Both the position numbers and the translations under genes were made by a program. A stretch of 64,000 bases of DNA from Deinococcus ruber (GTDB lineage: Bacteria; Deinococcota; Deinococci; Deinococcales; Deinococcaceae): NCBI RefSeq assembly GCF_014648095.1, contig NZ_BMQL01000014.1, forward strand, positions 39,376-103,375. Reading direction: 5' to 3'. This document shows, one piece after another, positions 17,079 through 27,779 of the stretch. The first letter of the stretch is position 1. Each line of letters starts with the position of its first letter. The notes below the pieces were generated by a model. That model worked only from the letters and a program-made list of their open reading frames with translations, did no database searches and was not told where the DNA came from.

Positions 17079-18025
17079 CTTGCCGGAGCGGTGGACACGG
17101 TTTCGACCGGTACCGGCACGGTTGCCAGCACCTGCGCCACCACCTCGGCGGGCGTGGTGCCGGTCAGCCGGGCCTCGATCTTCAGGCTCAGACGGTGGCC
17201 CAGCACGGCGGGCGCGGCCTCCTTGATGTCCTGCGGCGACACGAACCCCCGCCCGTCCAGATACGCCAGCGCCTGCGCCACTCCCTGAAGAGCCAGACTG
17301 GCACGCGGGCCGCCGCCCAGCGCCACCGCCGGATGCTGACGGCTGCGGGCGGTGATGGCCGCGATATACCCGCGCAGCTCGTCATCCACGCGCACCTCGC
17401 GCACCCGTTCCCGCGCTTCCAGCAGTTCGTCTGCCCGGCCAACAGGCCGCAGCGTCTCGATAGGATGGCGCTCCTGAAGCCTCGCCAGCATGCTCGCCTC
17501 CTCGGCCTCCGTGGGATAGCCCACCGACAGCCGCATCAGGAAGCGGTCGAGCTGCGCTTCCGGCAGGCGGTAGGTGCCCTCGAATTCGATGGGGTTCTGG
17601 GTCGCCACCACCACGAAAGGCTGCGTGAGGGTGTGGGTGACGCCGCTTTCCGACACCTGCCCCTCGCCCATCGCTTCCAGCAGCGCCGACTGCGTTTTGG
17701 GTGTGGCGCGGTTGATCTCGTCGGCCAGCAGCAGCCCGGTAAAGATCGGGCCGGGCACGAACTCGAAAGACCCGGCGCGGTACACGCTCACGCCGGTCAC
17801 GTCGCTGGGCAGCAGGTCGGGCGTGAACTGCACGCGTTTGAAGCCCAGCCCCAGGCTGACGGCCAGAGCGCGGGCCAGCATGGTCTTGCCGGTGCCGGGC
17901 GCGTCTTCCAGCAGAATGTGGCCTCCCGCCAGAATGCCGGCCAGGGCCAGCCGGGTCACGGCGGCCTTGCCGACCAGAACGGTCGAAACGTTGTCGAGAA
18001 TGCGCGAAGGAAACGGGGTCGTCAT
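17075..18025 (-). CDS. MoxR-type AAA+ ATPase
   Basis: 316 residues. The Walker A motif reads EDAPGTGKTM (residues ~37-46), Walker B is LLADEINRATPKTQSALLEAM (~100-120), with sensor 1 in VVATQNPIEFEGTY and an arginine-containing LDRFLMRLSVGYP. MoxR ATPases act as chaperones for partner complexes, with DUF58 and vWA proteins as usual partners. It is translationally coupled on both sides by 4-nt overlaps in a three-gene operon. Target complex unknown. Confidence 0.94.
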   Translation of the reverse strand: MTTPFPSRILDNVSTVLVGKAAVTRLALAGILAGGHILLEDAPGTGKTMLARALAVSLGLGFKRVQFTPDLLPSDVTGVSVYRAGSFEFVPGPIFTGLLLADEINRATPKTQSALLEAMGEGQVSESGVTHTLTQPFVVVATQNPIEFEGTYRLPEAQLDRFLMRLSVGYPTEAEEASMLARLQERHPIETLRPVGRADELLEARERVREVRVDDELRGYIAAITARSRQHPAVALGGGPRASLALQGVAQALAYLDGRGFVSPQDIKEAAPAVLGHRLSLKIEARLTGTTPAEVVAQVLATVPVPVETVSTAPAR

Positions 18026-19413
18026 GCAGGCTCCTGGTCTGGACTGTTGTGGGCGCGGCTCCCCGGAGGCAGCGCGGCATGTTCACGGAGGACGTGTTCA
18101 CGGATGTGGTGGGCGGCAGCTTCGGCGGTGTCGGCGTCCTGATCGCTGGGCACGCCACCGTAACGCACCGGAAGATACAGCCGGGTCAGGGTGTGCAGGT
18201 CGGGTGCTGCGCCGGGAAACTGCGCTGCCAGCGCCGCCGCGTATTCCTCGGGAGTCTGGCTGGCCCGCCTTCCCAGACCCGCCTGCGCCAGCGCTGCCTC
18301 CAGATCGCGCCACGCCGCCCGGATTCGGTGCAGCGCAGGCAGCGACAGGCCACCTTGCAGCGGCTCCGACGTATCTGGCGCGGGCTGCTTGGTTCCGGCG
18401 AGCTGGCTTCGCAGCGACCACAACAGCCCGGCGGCCATGACCGCGAAGATCAGGGTGGCCGCCACGCTGCCTATGTTCAGCAGCAGCACTTCAGGTGAAG
18501 CGGCGGTGTGCAGCACTGCCCGCCCGCCAGCGCCACCCGGCCCCCCCTGCCCGGACGCCGCGCCCGCCGCCGACCCGCCTGGTCCGGCCCCGGCCCCTAC
18601 TACCAGCACCATGAACAGCGTGCCCAGCAGCGCGAGAATGGCGGCGTAATCCGTCCAGGTGGTGCGCCGCTCGGCAGCCTGCACGCGTGCCCGCAGGAGC
18701 AGCAGCACCATACACGCCACGATCAGCAGCGCCGTGACCGGCCACAGCGCCCGCGCCAGCCAGGGATCGTCGCGGAATTCCAGGCGCGGCGGCGCGGGCC
18801 GCACCGATGTTCCTGCTCTGGTTTCAGGCAGAACGGGCGGTGGCGGCGTGGGTACGGGCTGCACCGGGGCGGGCGCAGAACGGCTGACAGCGGGCGCGGG
18901 GCTGGGTGTCGGCAGGCTGGGAAGCAGAAGCAGCGCCGCTCCCAGGCCCAGGGCCAGCGCCAGCAGCGGCCACAGCTCACGCCGCCCGCCGAGTTGCTGG
19001 GTCGGGCGACTCTCGGCTCCGTTCAGGCCGAGGGCGACCAGCAAGAGCGCCGCCAGCCCCAGCGAGGTCGGGGCGAACAGCAGGACGGCGGCAGGAATCA
19101 GCAGACCTCTGCGCTGCCCCGATTCCAGCCAGCGCAGCGACAGCAGCGACAGCAGACCCACGGCGGCAGTCTGGACGAACAGCGTGCCGGAAGGCAGCAA
19201 CTCGGGCAACAGCGGCAGCGCCACCACCACTGCCGCCAGCAGAATCAGCAGCGCGGCAATGCTGCGGGCGTCGTCGTTGAGGCGTCCCAGGGCCAGGGCA
19301 AGCGCCAGAGCGGTGCAGGCCCACCACGGGAGCAGGCCGAAAGCTGTCAACGGCAACAGGACGATCAGCCACGGGCGGAGGGTGCGTTCGGTTGGAACGG
19401 TGCTCGGGGGCAT
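18022..19413 (-). CDS. Multi-pass membrane protein with C-terminal DUF4129 domain
   Basis: 463 residues. About six hydrophobic segments fill the first 230 residues, interrupted by a Pro-rich stretch (~165-200); further helices lie near 235-255 and 320-340, followed by a cytosolic DUF4129 domain (RIRAAWRDLEAALAQAGLG, then QTPEEYAAAL). This is the usual third partner of MoxR and DUF58 proteins. The transglutaminase domain that often precedes DUF4129 is missing here. First gene of the operon; TAATCT lies 7 nt before its ATG and the second inverted-repeat element begins about 25 nt upstream. Confidence 0.85.
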   Translation of the reverse strand: MPPSTVPTERTLRPWLIVLLPLTAFGLLPWWACTALALALALGRLNDDARSIAALLILLAAVVVALPLLPELLPSGTLFVQTAAVGLLSLLSLRWLESGQRRGLLIPAAVLLFAPTSLGLAALLLVALGLNGAESRPTQQLGGRRELWPLLALALGLGAALLLLPSLPTPSPAPAVSRSAPAPVQPVPTPPPPVLPETRAGTSVRPAPPRLEFRDDPWLARALWPVTALLIVACMVLLLLRARVQAAERRTTWTDYAAILALLGTLFMVLVVGAGAGPGGSAAGAASGQGGPGGAGGRAVLHTAASPEVLLLNIGSVAATLIFAVMAAGLLWSLRSQLAGTKQPAPDTSEPLQGGLSLPALHRIRAAWRDLEAALAQAGLGRRASQTPEEYAAALAAQFPGAAPDLHTLTRLYLPVRYGGVPSDQDADTAEAAAHHIREHVLREHAALPPGSRAHNSPDQEPA

Positions 19414-19420
19414 CGGGGGT

Positions 19421-19426
19421 AGATTA
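19421..19426 (-). promoter_or_regulatory. Leaderless-type -10 box of the DUF4129-moxR-DUF58 operon
   Basis: TAATCT on the minus strand, 7 nt before the ATG at 19413. Confidence 0.6.
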
Positions 19427-19440
19427 CGCCTGGGCGGGGT

Positions 19441-20128
19441 GGGGTTTATGGGGGTTTGCGGTTGAGGGGTGGCTGCTTTGGATGCCTACCCCCCCAGCCC
19501 CCCTATCCAAGGGACAGGGGGGAGCTAACAGAGCGTCAAGCGCTGGTCGCGGTTTGGAAGCGGCGTGTTCTTGCTTCGCCCGTTGCAACGTTTGATCTTG
19601 TTGGTTGCTGCGCCACCGACCGGCGTAAGGCCGCTTCGTTGGTGTCCAAAAAGTGCCCGATTTAGCGCCGTCAAAGCCCTGCATGGGCGCGGCCTTAATC
19701 GCCCACATCCCTCGGTCAGTCATCTTTTTAGGTTGCTCATTCATTCCGACTTAGGCCGCTTCAACAGCATCAAAAAGCAGTTGCTCTTGCTTCCCTGACA
19801 AAAAGTAGACGATGCGGGGCGAAGCCTGGAAGCTCCTTCACACGGACGCCGCACCGCCTTGGGCGCATTGAGGCGCGGCACTGTGGAGCGAACTTGGCAA
19901 CTTGAGCAAAATGGGCAACCAAATCAACTGGAGCGCATCAGCGCGGTGACGGCGTTAGCTGCAAGAAGATGCAGCGTTGCAATGGGCGAAGACAGAGCAC
20001 GCCGCTTCCAAACCGCGATCAGCGCTTGACGCTCTGTTAGCTCCCCCCTGCCCGGTGGGGTAGGGGGGCTGGGGGGGTGGGGCAACCCAAGCAACATCCG
20101 ATCTCCCCCGCAACCGAAATACCCCCCA
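19441..20128. repeat. Non-coding inverted-repeat element, copy 2 (~690 bp)
   Basis: Same architecture as 6833-7533. The left end is GCTTTGGATGCCTACC (from 19476) with a run of C and CCAGCCCCCCT. The right end carries AGGGGGGCTGGGGGGG near 20062-20077, and the inner arms share GCGTCAAGCGCTGG and GGAAGCGGCGTG. The central third is also conserved: GACGATGCGGGGCGAAGCCT and GAGGCGCGGCACTGTGGAGC occur in both copies. By eye most positions agree. No gene is supported inside it. Confidence 0.85.
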
Positions 20129-20159
20129 AAGCCTCCCACCTGCTATCCTCCAACCCGAA

Positions 20160-20882
20160 ATGCCCGCCCCACGCTCGCTCCCCCAACCCGGCCACCTGTA
20201 CGACACCGCAGTGGTGGGCGCGGGTCTGAGTGGCTGCGAACTGGCGTGGCGGCTGGCAAGCGCAGGCCAGGACGTGCTGCTGGTATCGCAGGCGCTCGAC
20301 CATCTGGGCAACCTGTACGCGCCGGATGTGACGGACGCAGCGTTCCCGGCAGGCAGTCTGTTCGCAGAGGTGGCGGCAACGCTGGCCCCTGTCACCGACG
20401 GGTGGGCCTTTCACCGCGCCCTGAAAGAGCGGCTGGAGCGGCAGAACGGCATTCATCTGCTGCAAAGCTGCGTGACTGGCCTGGAAGAAGACGCAGAGGC
20501 CGTGACCCTCTCGACCTGGGAAGGGCCACCCCTGCGGGCGCGGCGGGTAGTCCTGGCCGTGGGTGCCTTCCTGAAAGCGCGGCTGCTGATCGGAGATACC
20601 ATGGAAGATGCCGGGCGGCTGAGCGAGGTGGCCTATGACTTTCTGGCCGACGATCTGGCGGCCCAGGGAGTATGGCTTGTTCCCGCCGAGCGAACAGCGC
20701 TGCACGAGGCCCAGCCCTATGAAGTGCGCTTCCTGACCATTCCGGCGAGCGAGCGAAGCGGCTTTCAACTGCGGCGTTTCGACGCCGTGTATGTGCTGGG
20801 GCAGGTCGCGCCCGGCACGACACCCCCCAGCTACGCGTCGGTGCTGAACGACGCGGCGACGCTGGCACAGGAACTTGTATGA
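20160..20882 (+). CDS. Short GidA/MnmG-related FAD-dependent protein
   Basis: 240 residues, much shorter than MnmG (~600) or TrmFO (~440). It has the FAD-binding start TAVVGAGLSGCELAWRLA (GxGxxG) and a GidA-like second motif ARRVVLAVGAFLKARLLIG near 135, ending with VYVLGQVAPGT near 217. It corresponds to the GidA-related small proteins of Deinococcus-Thermus. The trmB start overlaps its stop by 4 nt, so a role linked to tRNA modification is plausible but unproven. It lacks the tRNA-binding C-terminal domain of MnmG. Confidence 0.8.
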   Translation: MPAPRSLPQPGHLYDTAVVGAGLSGCELAWRLASAGQDVLLVSQALDHLGNLYAPDVTDAAFPAGSLFAEVAATLAPVTDGWAFHRALKERLERQNGIHLLQSCVTGLEEDAEAVTLSTWEGPPLRARRVVLAVGAFLKARLLIGDTMEDAGRLSEVAYDFLADDLAAQGVWLVPAERTALHEAQPYEVRFLTIPASERSGFQLRRFDAVYVLGQVAPGTTPPSYASVLNDAATLAQELV

Positions 20883-21862
20883 TCCTTCAACTGTCACAGT
20901 TTCACTTTCCCGACGACCCGGCCCGCCTGTTTCCCGACTCGCCCGAGCGCGACCTGTATCTGGAAATCGGCTTCGGTGACGGCAGATTCTGGCCGCAGTA
21001 CCTTCAGAGTTTCGAGCAGCCGCCCAATTATCTGGGCGTCGAGGTATCGGGTGCCAGCATGCAGAAGGCCCAGCGCCGACTGGAACGCCTGAAGATCGGC
21101 AACGCTCACCTGACCAAGCTGCCCGCACTCGTGATGCTCGACGCGGTGATTCCGGAACAGAGCCTGAGCGGCATCATCGTCAATTTTCCCGACCCCTGGC
21201 CCAAGCAGGATCACCTCGACATGCGGCTGCTGCGCGTCCCCTTCTTCCGGCTGGCGGCCAGTCGGCTGAAAGCGGGCGGCGCGGTGCTGCTCACCACCGA
21301 CCACGAAGAGTATTTCGAATTTGCCTGCCGCGAGGCGCAGGAAAGCGGCGTGATGACGGTAGAACGCGGCACCGCGCCGCCCGCCGCATTGGAAACCAAA
21401 TACGCCGTCAAATGGCGGGAACTGGGGCTGGACGTGCAGCACGCCCGCTTTACCCCCACCGCTCATCCGGCGCTGCCGCGCCCCGATATCCGGCCCTATC
21501 CGAACGCCGCCTTACCCCAGGAGACCGACGCCGTGCCACACGCCATTCTGACCAACAGCCAGCAGCTAGACCTCAGCGATTTCGAGAAATCGGCGGTGCG
21601 TGGCCCCGGCTATACCGTGGTGCTGCTCGACGCGTACCGCAGCCTGCGCCGCCCGGAACTGACCGTGCTGGCGCACATCGAAGAGGGCGAACTGACCCAG
21701 GAAGTGCTGGTCGGCATCACCCACCGCAGCGACGGCAGCACGCTGGTACGGCTCGCCAAATTCGGTGGCCCGATCATCACGGCGGGCGTGAAGGCGGCGG
21801 TGGCGGCGGTCACGGCAGAGTTGCAGCAGCGCGGCGGCGTGATCACACACACCGGATACTGA
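20879..21862 (+). CDS. trmB: tRNA (guanine-N7)-methyltransferase with C-terminal extension
   Basis: 327 residues; bacterial TrmB is usually ~210-240. The SAM-binding motif LYLEIGFGDGRFW (residues ~27-39), the TrmB signature NFPDPWPKQDH (~101-111) and TTDHEEYFEFA are present. It methylates G46 of tRNA. After residue ~200 comes an extra domain of ~120 residues (ILTNSQQLDLSDFEK to the end) that I associate with Deinococcus-Thermus TrmB proteins. ATGA overlap with the preceding FAD protein gives translational coupling. Confidence 0.95.
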   Translation: MILQLSQFHFPDDPARLFPDSPERDLYLEIGFGDGRFWPQYLQSFEQPPNYLGVEVSGASMQKAQRRLERLKIGNAHLTKLPALVMLDAVIPEQSLSGIIVNFPDPWPKQDHLDMRLLRVPFFRLAASRLKAGGAVLLTTDHEEYFEFACREAQESGVMTVERGTAPPAALETKYAVKWRELGLDVQHARFTPTAHPALPRPDIRPYPNAALPQETDAVPHAILTNSQQLDLSDFEKSAVRGPGYTVVLLDAYRSLRRPELTVLAHIEEGELTQEVLVGITHRSDGSTLVRLAKFGGPIITAGVKAAVAAVTAELQQRGGVITHTGY

Positions 21863-21868
21863 AGCGGG

Positions 21869-22717
21869 CTACGGCGCTTCCGCCGCTTCTGGCAGGCGTT
21901 CGCCGCAGCGCTGGCAGTAGTTCGCCTGTGGGTCGTGGCGCTCCAGGCCGCAGCGCGGGCAGCGCCGCAGATCGCGGGCGAGTGGTTTCGGCTGACTGGC
22001 CTGTGTCAGCCCCGCCGTCACGATTCCGGTAGGGACCGCGATGACGCCGTATCCGAAGATCATGGTGATGGACGCCAGCGTTTTGCCGAGCGCCGTGTGC
22101 GGGGAAATGTCGCCGTAGCCGACGGTGGTGATGGTGACGATGGCCCAGTAGATGCTGGTGGGAATACTGGTAAAGCCGTACTGCGGCCCCTCGATCACGT
22201 ACATCAGCGCTCCGATAATCAGCACCAGCGTCAGCACCACCGCCAGAAACACCGTGATCTTGACGGCGCTCGCCCGCAGCGCCTGAGCCAGCACGCCCGC
22301 TTCGCTCAGATACCGCCCCATCTTCAGAATTCGGAAGATTCGCAGCAGCCGCAGCGCCCGCACGATCAGCAGGTATTCGCTGCCGGGCACGAATAGCGAG
22401 ACGTACGCGGGCAGCAGCGACAGCAGATCCACCACACCGAAGAAACTGCGGGCGTAATGGCTGGCATGGCGGGCGCTGACGAGGCGCAGCAGGTATTCGG
22501 CGGTAAACAGGCTGCTGAGGATCAGTTCGGCGATCCGCAGGGTGGTGTCGTGCTGGCGGTGAATCTTCGCCACGCTGTCGAGAACAACCACCGAGATGCT
22601 CAGCAGAATCGCCACGGTCAGGGCCAGATCGAAGCGGCGGCCTGCCGGGGTGTCGTTGTCGAAAATAATGTTCCCGAGCACCACCCGCCAGTGGGCACGC
22701 GGCGGTGAACTGTTCAT
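21869..22717 (-). CDS. Voltage-gated K+ channel with C-terminal zinc ribbon
   Basis: 282 residues. Six membrane segments are visible. S4 has regularly spaced arginines (LLIVRALRLLRIFRILK, ~116-132) and the pore loop carries the K+ selectivity filter TTVGYGD (~195-201). The cytosolic tail ends in paired CPRCG and CQRCG motifs (~255-275), a zinc-ribbon-like module. TACACT exactly 6 nt before the ATG at 22717 supports this start over an in-frame one at 22834 and implies a leaderless mRNA. It should conduct K+ across the cytoplasmic membrane; the zinc ribbon may serve assembly or sensing. Confidence 0.92.
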   Translation of the reverse strand: MNSSPPRAHWRVVLGNIIFDNDTPAGRRFDLALTVAILLSISVVVLDSVAKIHRQHDTTLRIAELILSSLFTAEYLLRLVSARHASHYARSFFGVVDLLSLLPAYVSLFVPGSEYLLIVRALRLLRIFRILKMGRYLSEAGVLAQALRASAVKITVFLAVVLTLVLIIGALMYVIEGPQYGFTSIPTSIYWAIVTITTVGYGDISPHTALGKTLASITMIFGYGVIAVPTGIVTAGLTQASQPKPLARDLRRCPRCGLERHDPQANYCQRCGERLPEAAEAP

Positions 22718-22880
22718 GCGGGCAGTGTAGCGGGGCACTGCTGCCGCCGCCTTTCGCATTTGCTGTGGTTGCTGGCTCCAACGGTCTTTCGGGGCAGTCG
22801 GCAACAAACTGCCGGGAGTAGAGGAGCGCTTCACACGCCGCTCTTTCTCCCGGCTCTCTCCCGCCGATCAGCTCAGTTTT

Positions 22881-24200
<1,320 letters not shown>

Positions 24201-24290
24201 TCTAAAGCTCCAGAGGCGGTTGCAAAGACGCGGTGCTGCTTGAGACAACGGGTGGGTGGCCGAAAAGCGGTGAGCGTACGCTGAAGTGCT

Positions 24291-25355
24291 TCAGGAGTGC
24301 CCCGCCGACTTGTCGGGCGCATTGACCCACGCCAGAGCCGTCGCCGCGCCGCTCGGGACGTGTCCCTGAGCCTGATACAGCGGATACGCCTTCTTGTACT
24401 GCGCTTTTGCCTGTGCCGTCAGCCCTTCCTTCCTCAGGACGTGGCCCAGCACCAGCGCTGCCAGCGCATTCTGGCCGTTTTCGCTCAGGGCGCGGCGCAG
24501 ATAGAATTCGCTGCTTTTCAGACCTGCTGGCGTGGCCTTGCCGGTCATGAAGCCGCCGGGTGCCCGCTCGCCCCGGTAATAGTCGAACTGCGACTGCAAA
24601 TAGCTCAGGGCAAGCGGCGAGGTGTCCTGGACGCTCAGCGACCTGCTGCCGTCGGCGGGCGCGTAGCTCTGGATGGTGTCGTCGGCGGCATACACCGGCC
24701 TGACGAAGCGGTAGGTGCCACCACTCTGCACCAGCAGCCCCTGATGATGCACGAAAGGCGTGGGATCGGAAGCGTCGTCGAGCAGGTCTGTGCCGCTGCT
24801 CAGCCTTATGACCGCGACCACGTGGCCCAGGTTGCTCTCCTGCCCCTGCGGATTGGCCCACACCATCACCGCGCCCGCCTGCATGCCCGCCCGCTGAAGC
24901 AGCGCCGCGATGATGACCGACTGCGCGAGGCACTGCCGTTCGCCGCTTTTCACCACATTCGCTAGCTCGAAACCGCGTTCCAGGCTGAACTTCGGAATCG
25001 ACTTCTTGACGAAGGTATGTGCCCACTGCGCCGTATCGCGCTCCAGACGCACCCGCTCTGCTCCCGAAGCCGCCTTCAGAGCGGCGGCCCGTGCATCCAG
25101 CGCTGCCGCGAGCGATGACGTATTGCTGCCGAGGGAAACACCCGCCGAGGTATACGCCGCCGCCAGCCAGTCTTCGAACGAACCCTGAAGGCCCACCGTC
25201 TGATACGAGGTCTGGGCAAGAGCGCGAAACGTCGGGCTGCCGTACTGGAAATTGGGGCCGATCTGCGGCGTGGCGACTGGCGTGGCCGACAGAGCCGTGC
25301 CAGCCGCCAGAATAGCCGCCGCGAGCAGCGAGGCAGGAACCAGGAAGGACTTCAT
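24291..25355 (-). CDS. Exported transglutaminase-like (papain-fold) protein with TPR-like tail
   Basis: 354 residues. A signal peptide ([23 protein letters not shown]) is followed by a papain-like core: Cys in [20 protein letters not shown] (~138-157), His in [12 protein letters not shown] (~173-184) and Asp in DLLDDASD (~188-195), the expected Cys-His-Asp order of transglutaminase-like proteins. The C-terminal ~70 residues ([21 protein letters not shown], then [12 protein letters not shown]) resemble one or two TPR units. It may process or cross-link cell-envelope proteins. TACTCT 6 nt before the ATG indicates a leaderless mRNA. Confidence 0.72.
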   Translation of the reverse strand: MKSFLVPASLLAAAILAAGTALSATPVATPQIGPNFQYGSPTFRALAQTSYQTVGLQGSFEDWLAAAYTSAGVSLGSNTSSLAAALDARAAALKAASGAERVRLERDTAQWAHTFVKKSIPKFSLERGFELANVVKSGERQCLAQSVIIAALLQRAGMQAGAVMVWANPQGQESNLGHVVAVIRLSSGTDLLDDASDPTPFVHHQGLLVQSGGTYRFVRPVYAADDTIQSYAPADGSRSLSVQDTSPLALSYLQSQFDYYRGERAPGGFMTGKATPAGLKSSEFYLRRALSENGQNALAALVLGHVLRKEGLTAQAKAQYKKAYPLYQAQGHVPSGAATALAWVNAPDKSAGHS

Positions 25356-25583
25356 ACCGTCAGAGTAAGACGCCTTGGTAAAGAACCGCTATGCTCCCGC
25401 TTTATCTGACTAAAGATAGGTGGGCAGATGAATTCCGCTGCATCACAGCACACCCCAGCAAAGCGCTGAACTCTTCCCTCGCCTATCAAGGGTTAGAGAG
25501 AATTACGCCAAACCCTGATCGGTTGACGCTGTGCCAGAGCACTTTTACAAGAAAAGCATCGCAAAAATAATTCGGAGGCGGTA

Positions 25584-26732
25584 TTACAGCTTCCAGAGCC
25601 AGCCGCGCCGCGCCAGATACGCCAGCCCCAGCCACACCGCCAGTATGTACCCCAGCGTGTACAGCCAGCCGCCCCCCCACAGCCCCAGATGGTCGCGTGC
25701 CAGGGTAAGGAGTGCCCGGCCCATCGGCATGCTTCCGCCCGCCCAGGTCACGTTCCAGTCGAGCAGCACATAGGTCTTGATCAGGATTGGAGCGACGTAG
25801 GCGAACAGGGCGTTGCGCCCCGGAATGGTCAGCGGCGTCAGCCACCTGGCCCGGCTGCCGCTCCCGGCATCTGCGATCAGGTAGAAGGCCAGCAGACCCA
25901 GCGTGCCCAGCCCCGAGCAGTACACCACGTAGCTGGGCGTCCAGACCGCCTTGTTGAATTCCAGATGGCCCGCCCACACCCAGCCCAGCAGGGTGAGGGC
26001 GATCCCCAGGCCCAGCAGCAGCCAGGGCGCACGCGGATGCCGGTTCTTCAGCGGCTGAGCGGCGGCGCTTCCCAGCAGCACCAGCGCAGTGGTCGGAATC
26101 ACCGAGGGGAGGCCGCGCAGACCCCAGGGCGTCAGCAGCGCATTGATGGCCTGCACCGGGTTGTGGACTTCGGTAAACAGGCCCGCCGCACCGCCCACCC
26201 CGGACAGCTTGATAAACAGGTCGTAACCCACCAGCAGGACGCCCGCCACTGCCAGCCGCCAGCGCACCGGCAGCCCGCTGAGCAGCCCCCCGCAGAAGCT
26301 CGCCAGCGCGATGATCTGCAGGACGCCCAGGCCCAGCGTGAAGCGGTGTTCGGTGGCGCTCGTCACCACGCAGCCGACCAGGTACAGCAGCACGGTACGC
26401 TGCGCCTGCTTGCCAACGAGTGCCCAGCCGCGCTGCCCGGCCCGCTGTGCCGCCGACAGCGAAAAAGGCAGGGCCGCTCCGGCGCAGAACAGGAACCAGG
26501 GAAACACCAGATCGGTAAAGGTCAGGCCGCCTCCCCAGGGGGCGTGCTGAAGTTGACTCGGCGTCAGGTTGCCAAGCGAAACGTTGTTGACCAGCAACAT
26601 CAGCAGAACTGTCAGGCCCCGCCAGGCATCGAGCGCCGAGAGCCGCCCGGTCGCCGCGCCGCTGGTCGTCTGTGGGCTGGCCGCTGCGGGCGCGGGGGAA
26701 GAAAACAGAGCAAGACCCATACCGTCAAGCAT
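25584..26732 (-). CDS. Membrane acyltransferase (HGSNAT/DUF5009-like)
   Basis: About 382 residues and ten or more membrane helices. The N-terminal signature [20 protein letters not shown] (~29-48), then [22 protein letters not shown], fits the heparan-alpha-glucosaminide N-acetyltransferase/DUF5009 group of membrane acyltransferases. It probably transfers an acyl group to a sugar at the cytoplasmic membrane. Start is uncertain: ATG at 26732, GTG at 26741 or ATG at 26720; none has a clear ribosome binding site. TTGACC with an 18-nt spacer to TATCCG lies upstream. Confidence 0.8.
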   Translation of the reverse strand: MLDGMGLALFSSPAPAAASPQTTSGAATGRLSALDAWRGLTVLLMLLVNNVSLGNLTPSQLQHAPWGGGLTFTDLVFPWFLFCAGAALPFSLSAAQRAGQRGWALVGKQAQRTVLLYLVGCVVTSATEHRFTLGLGVLQIIALASFCGGLLSGLPVRWRLAVAGVLLVGYDLFIKLSGVGGAAGLFTEVHNPVQAINALLTPWGLRGLPSVIPTTALVLLGSAAAQPLKNRHPRAPWLLLGLGIALTLLGWVWAGHLEFNKAVWTPSYVVYCSGLGTLGLLAFYLIADAGSGSRARWLTPLTIPGRNALFAYVAPILIKTYVLLDWNVTWAGGSMPMGRALLTLARDHLGLWGGGWLYTLGYILAVWLGLAYLARRGWLWKL

Positions 26733-26878
26733 GAGCTTCACGCAGCGTTACCGGATAAGAGTCACGTTGACGCCGGGTCAAGCCGGGTTGGGGAGGAGTT
26801 AAGCTCCTGAGAGTGCCAGCAGGCGTTCTTCAGAAATGGGCAGGGCGCAGGCGACCAGCGCCCTGCCCGGCTGCGTCT

Positions 26879-27340
26879 TCAGCGTGCGGCGGCTTCGGTG
26901 CGGGCATCTCGGTCGAGATACGCCTCGATCACGCGCCCCGCGCCCCGGAAACTGATGAGCGTGACGTACTGCACGCCGCCTTCCTCGCCTTCCTTCAGGT
27001 GCGGCGGGTCGGTGGGACGCGCTCCCCGGCTGTACTTGACGATGCGCGGCAGCTTGAGCTTCTTGGTATCGACCTCATCGAGTTCGCGGCGTTTATAGCT
27101 CTGACCTTTGTACAGCACGCAGGCTTCGCCGTCGCCGTTGGTATAGGGCCGCGCCCCGATCAGCGCCCAGTCGAAGTTGTCGGCCATCGCCAGCGGCAGA
27201 CTCAGGCCGCCCGCCGGAAGCTCGCCGCTGGTCCATCCCTGACGACCATAGCGCCGCAGCACGTTCAGCAGGTCGCGCTCGTCCTCGACCTCCACGCTGA
27301 GAGAAGTTCCAAGAGGGCCGGACAGATGAAGTGTAGGCAT
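26879..27340 (-). CDS. ddrB: Single-stranded DNA-binding protein DdrB
   Basis: 153 residues. It is recognised by the DdrB core: YGRQGWTSGELPAGG (~32-46), FDWALIGARPY (~58-68), RRELDEVDTKKLKLP (~87-101), IVKYSRGARPTDPPH (~103-117) and a YVTLISFRG strand (~126-134). DdrB is the Deinococcus pentameric ssDNA-binding and annealing protein induced by radiation and desiccation. AGGAG lies 5 nt before the ATG. An RDRM operator lies 37 nt upstream, the site through which DdrO represses and PprI/IrrE activates the DNA-damage regulon. The C-terminal tail is short and lacks the long Gln/Pro-rich extension of some homologues. Confidence 0.93.
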   Translation of the reverse strand: MPTLHLSGPLGTSLSVEVEDERDLLNVLRRYGRQGWTSGELPAGGLSLPLAMADNFDWALIGARPYTNGDGEACVLYKGQSYKRRELDEVDTKKLKLPRIVKYSRGARPTDPPHLKEGEEGGVQYVTLISFRGAGRVIEAYLDRDARTEAAAR

Positions 27341-27376
27341 ACAGGCTCCTGTTCGAGCGGTGATAGCTCCGCTCTT

Positions 27377-27393
27377 TTATGCAAATAACATAA
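27377..27393 (-). promoter_or_regulatory. Radiation/desiccation response motif (RDRM) upstream of ddrB
   Basis: On the ddrB strand the site reads TTATGTTATTTGCATAA, matching the RDRM consensus TTATGTCATTGACATAA at 14 of 17 positions, with both half-sites TTATGT and CATAA intact. It is the expected DdrO-binding site. Confidence 0.88.
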
Positions 27394-27440
27394 CAGCTTC
27401 GGAGCAGGGTTGCAATGCCGTGCCGTTCACATTCCGCCGC

Positions 27441-27469
27441 TTGACAGCCTGCCCCTTGGCCCATATACT
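27441..27469 (+). promoter_or_regulatory. Strong sigma-70 promoter of tRNA-Lys
   Basis: TTGACA (27441-27446), 17-nt spacer, TATACT (27464-27469): the best consensus promoter in the window. It would start transcription about 30 nt before the tRNA. Confidence 0.9.
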
Positions 27470-27507
27470 TTCTTCCGCTGCCAGGGCAAGCCCGTGGCAC
27501 ATCTTCT

Positions 27508-27583
<76 letters not shown>

Positions 27584-27589
27584 GAACAA

Positions 27590-27612
27590 AGCCCGCCTCG
27601 CGCGGGTTTTTT
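27590..27612 (+). terminator. Terminator of tRNA-Lys
   Basis: CCCGC 27592-27596 pairs with GCGGG 27602-27606, followed by six T. Confidence 0.88.
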
Positions 27613-27779
27613 GTTATTCCTCCGCTGGCAGGAGAGGCAGACATGCTCGGGCGACCTCGGCTACTGAGGAGCCAACAGGACTCTGAGCCGAAGAAGGCCA
27701 TCGGTCATTCTCGGTTGCAAGGTGCTCTGCCCGACGAATCCGGTTCTTCCGCCCCTTGTCTTTCGCAGATACGGAAGGC

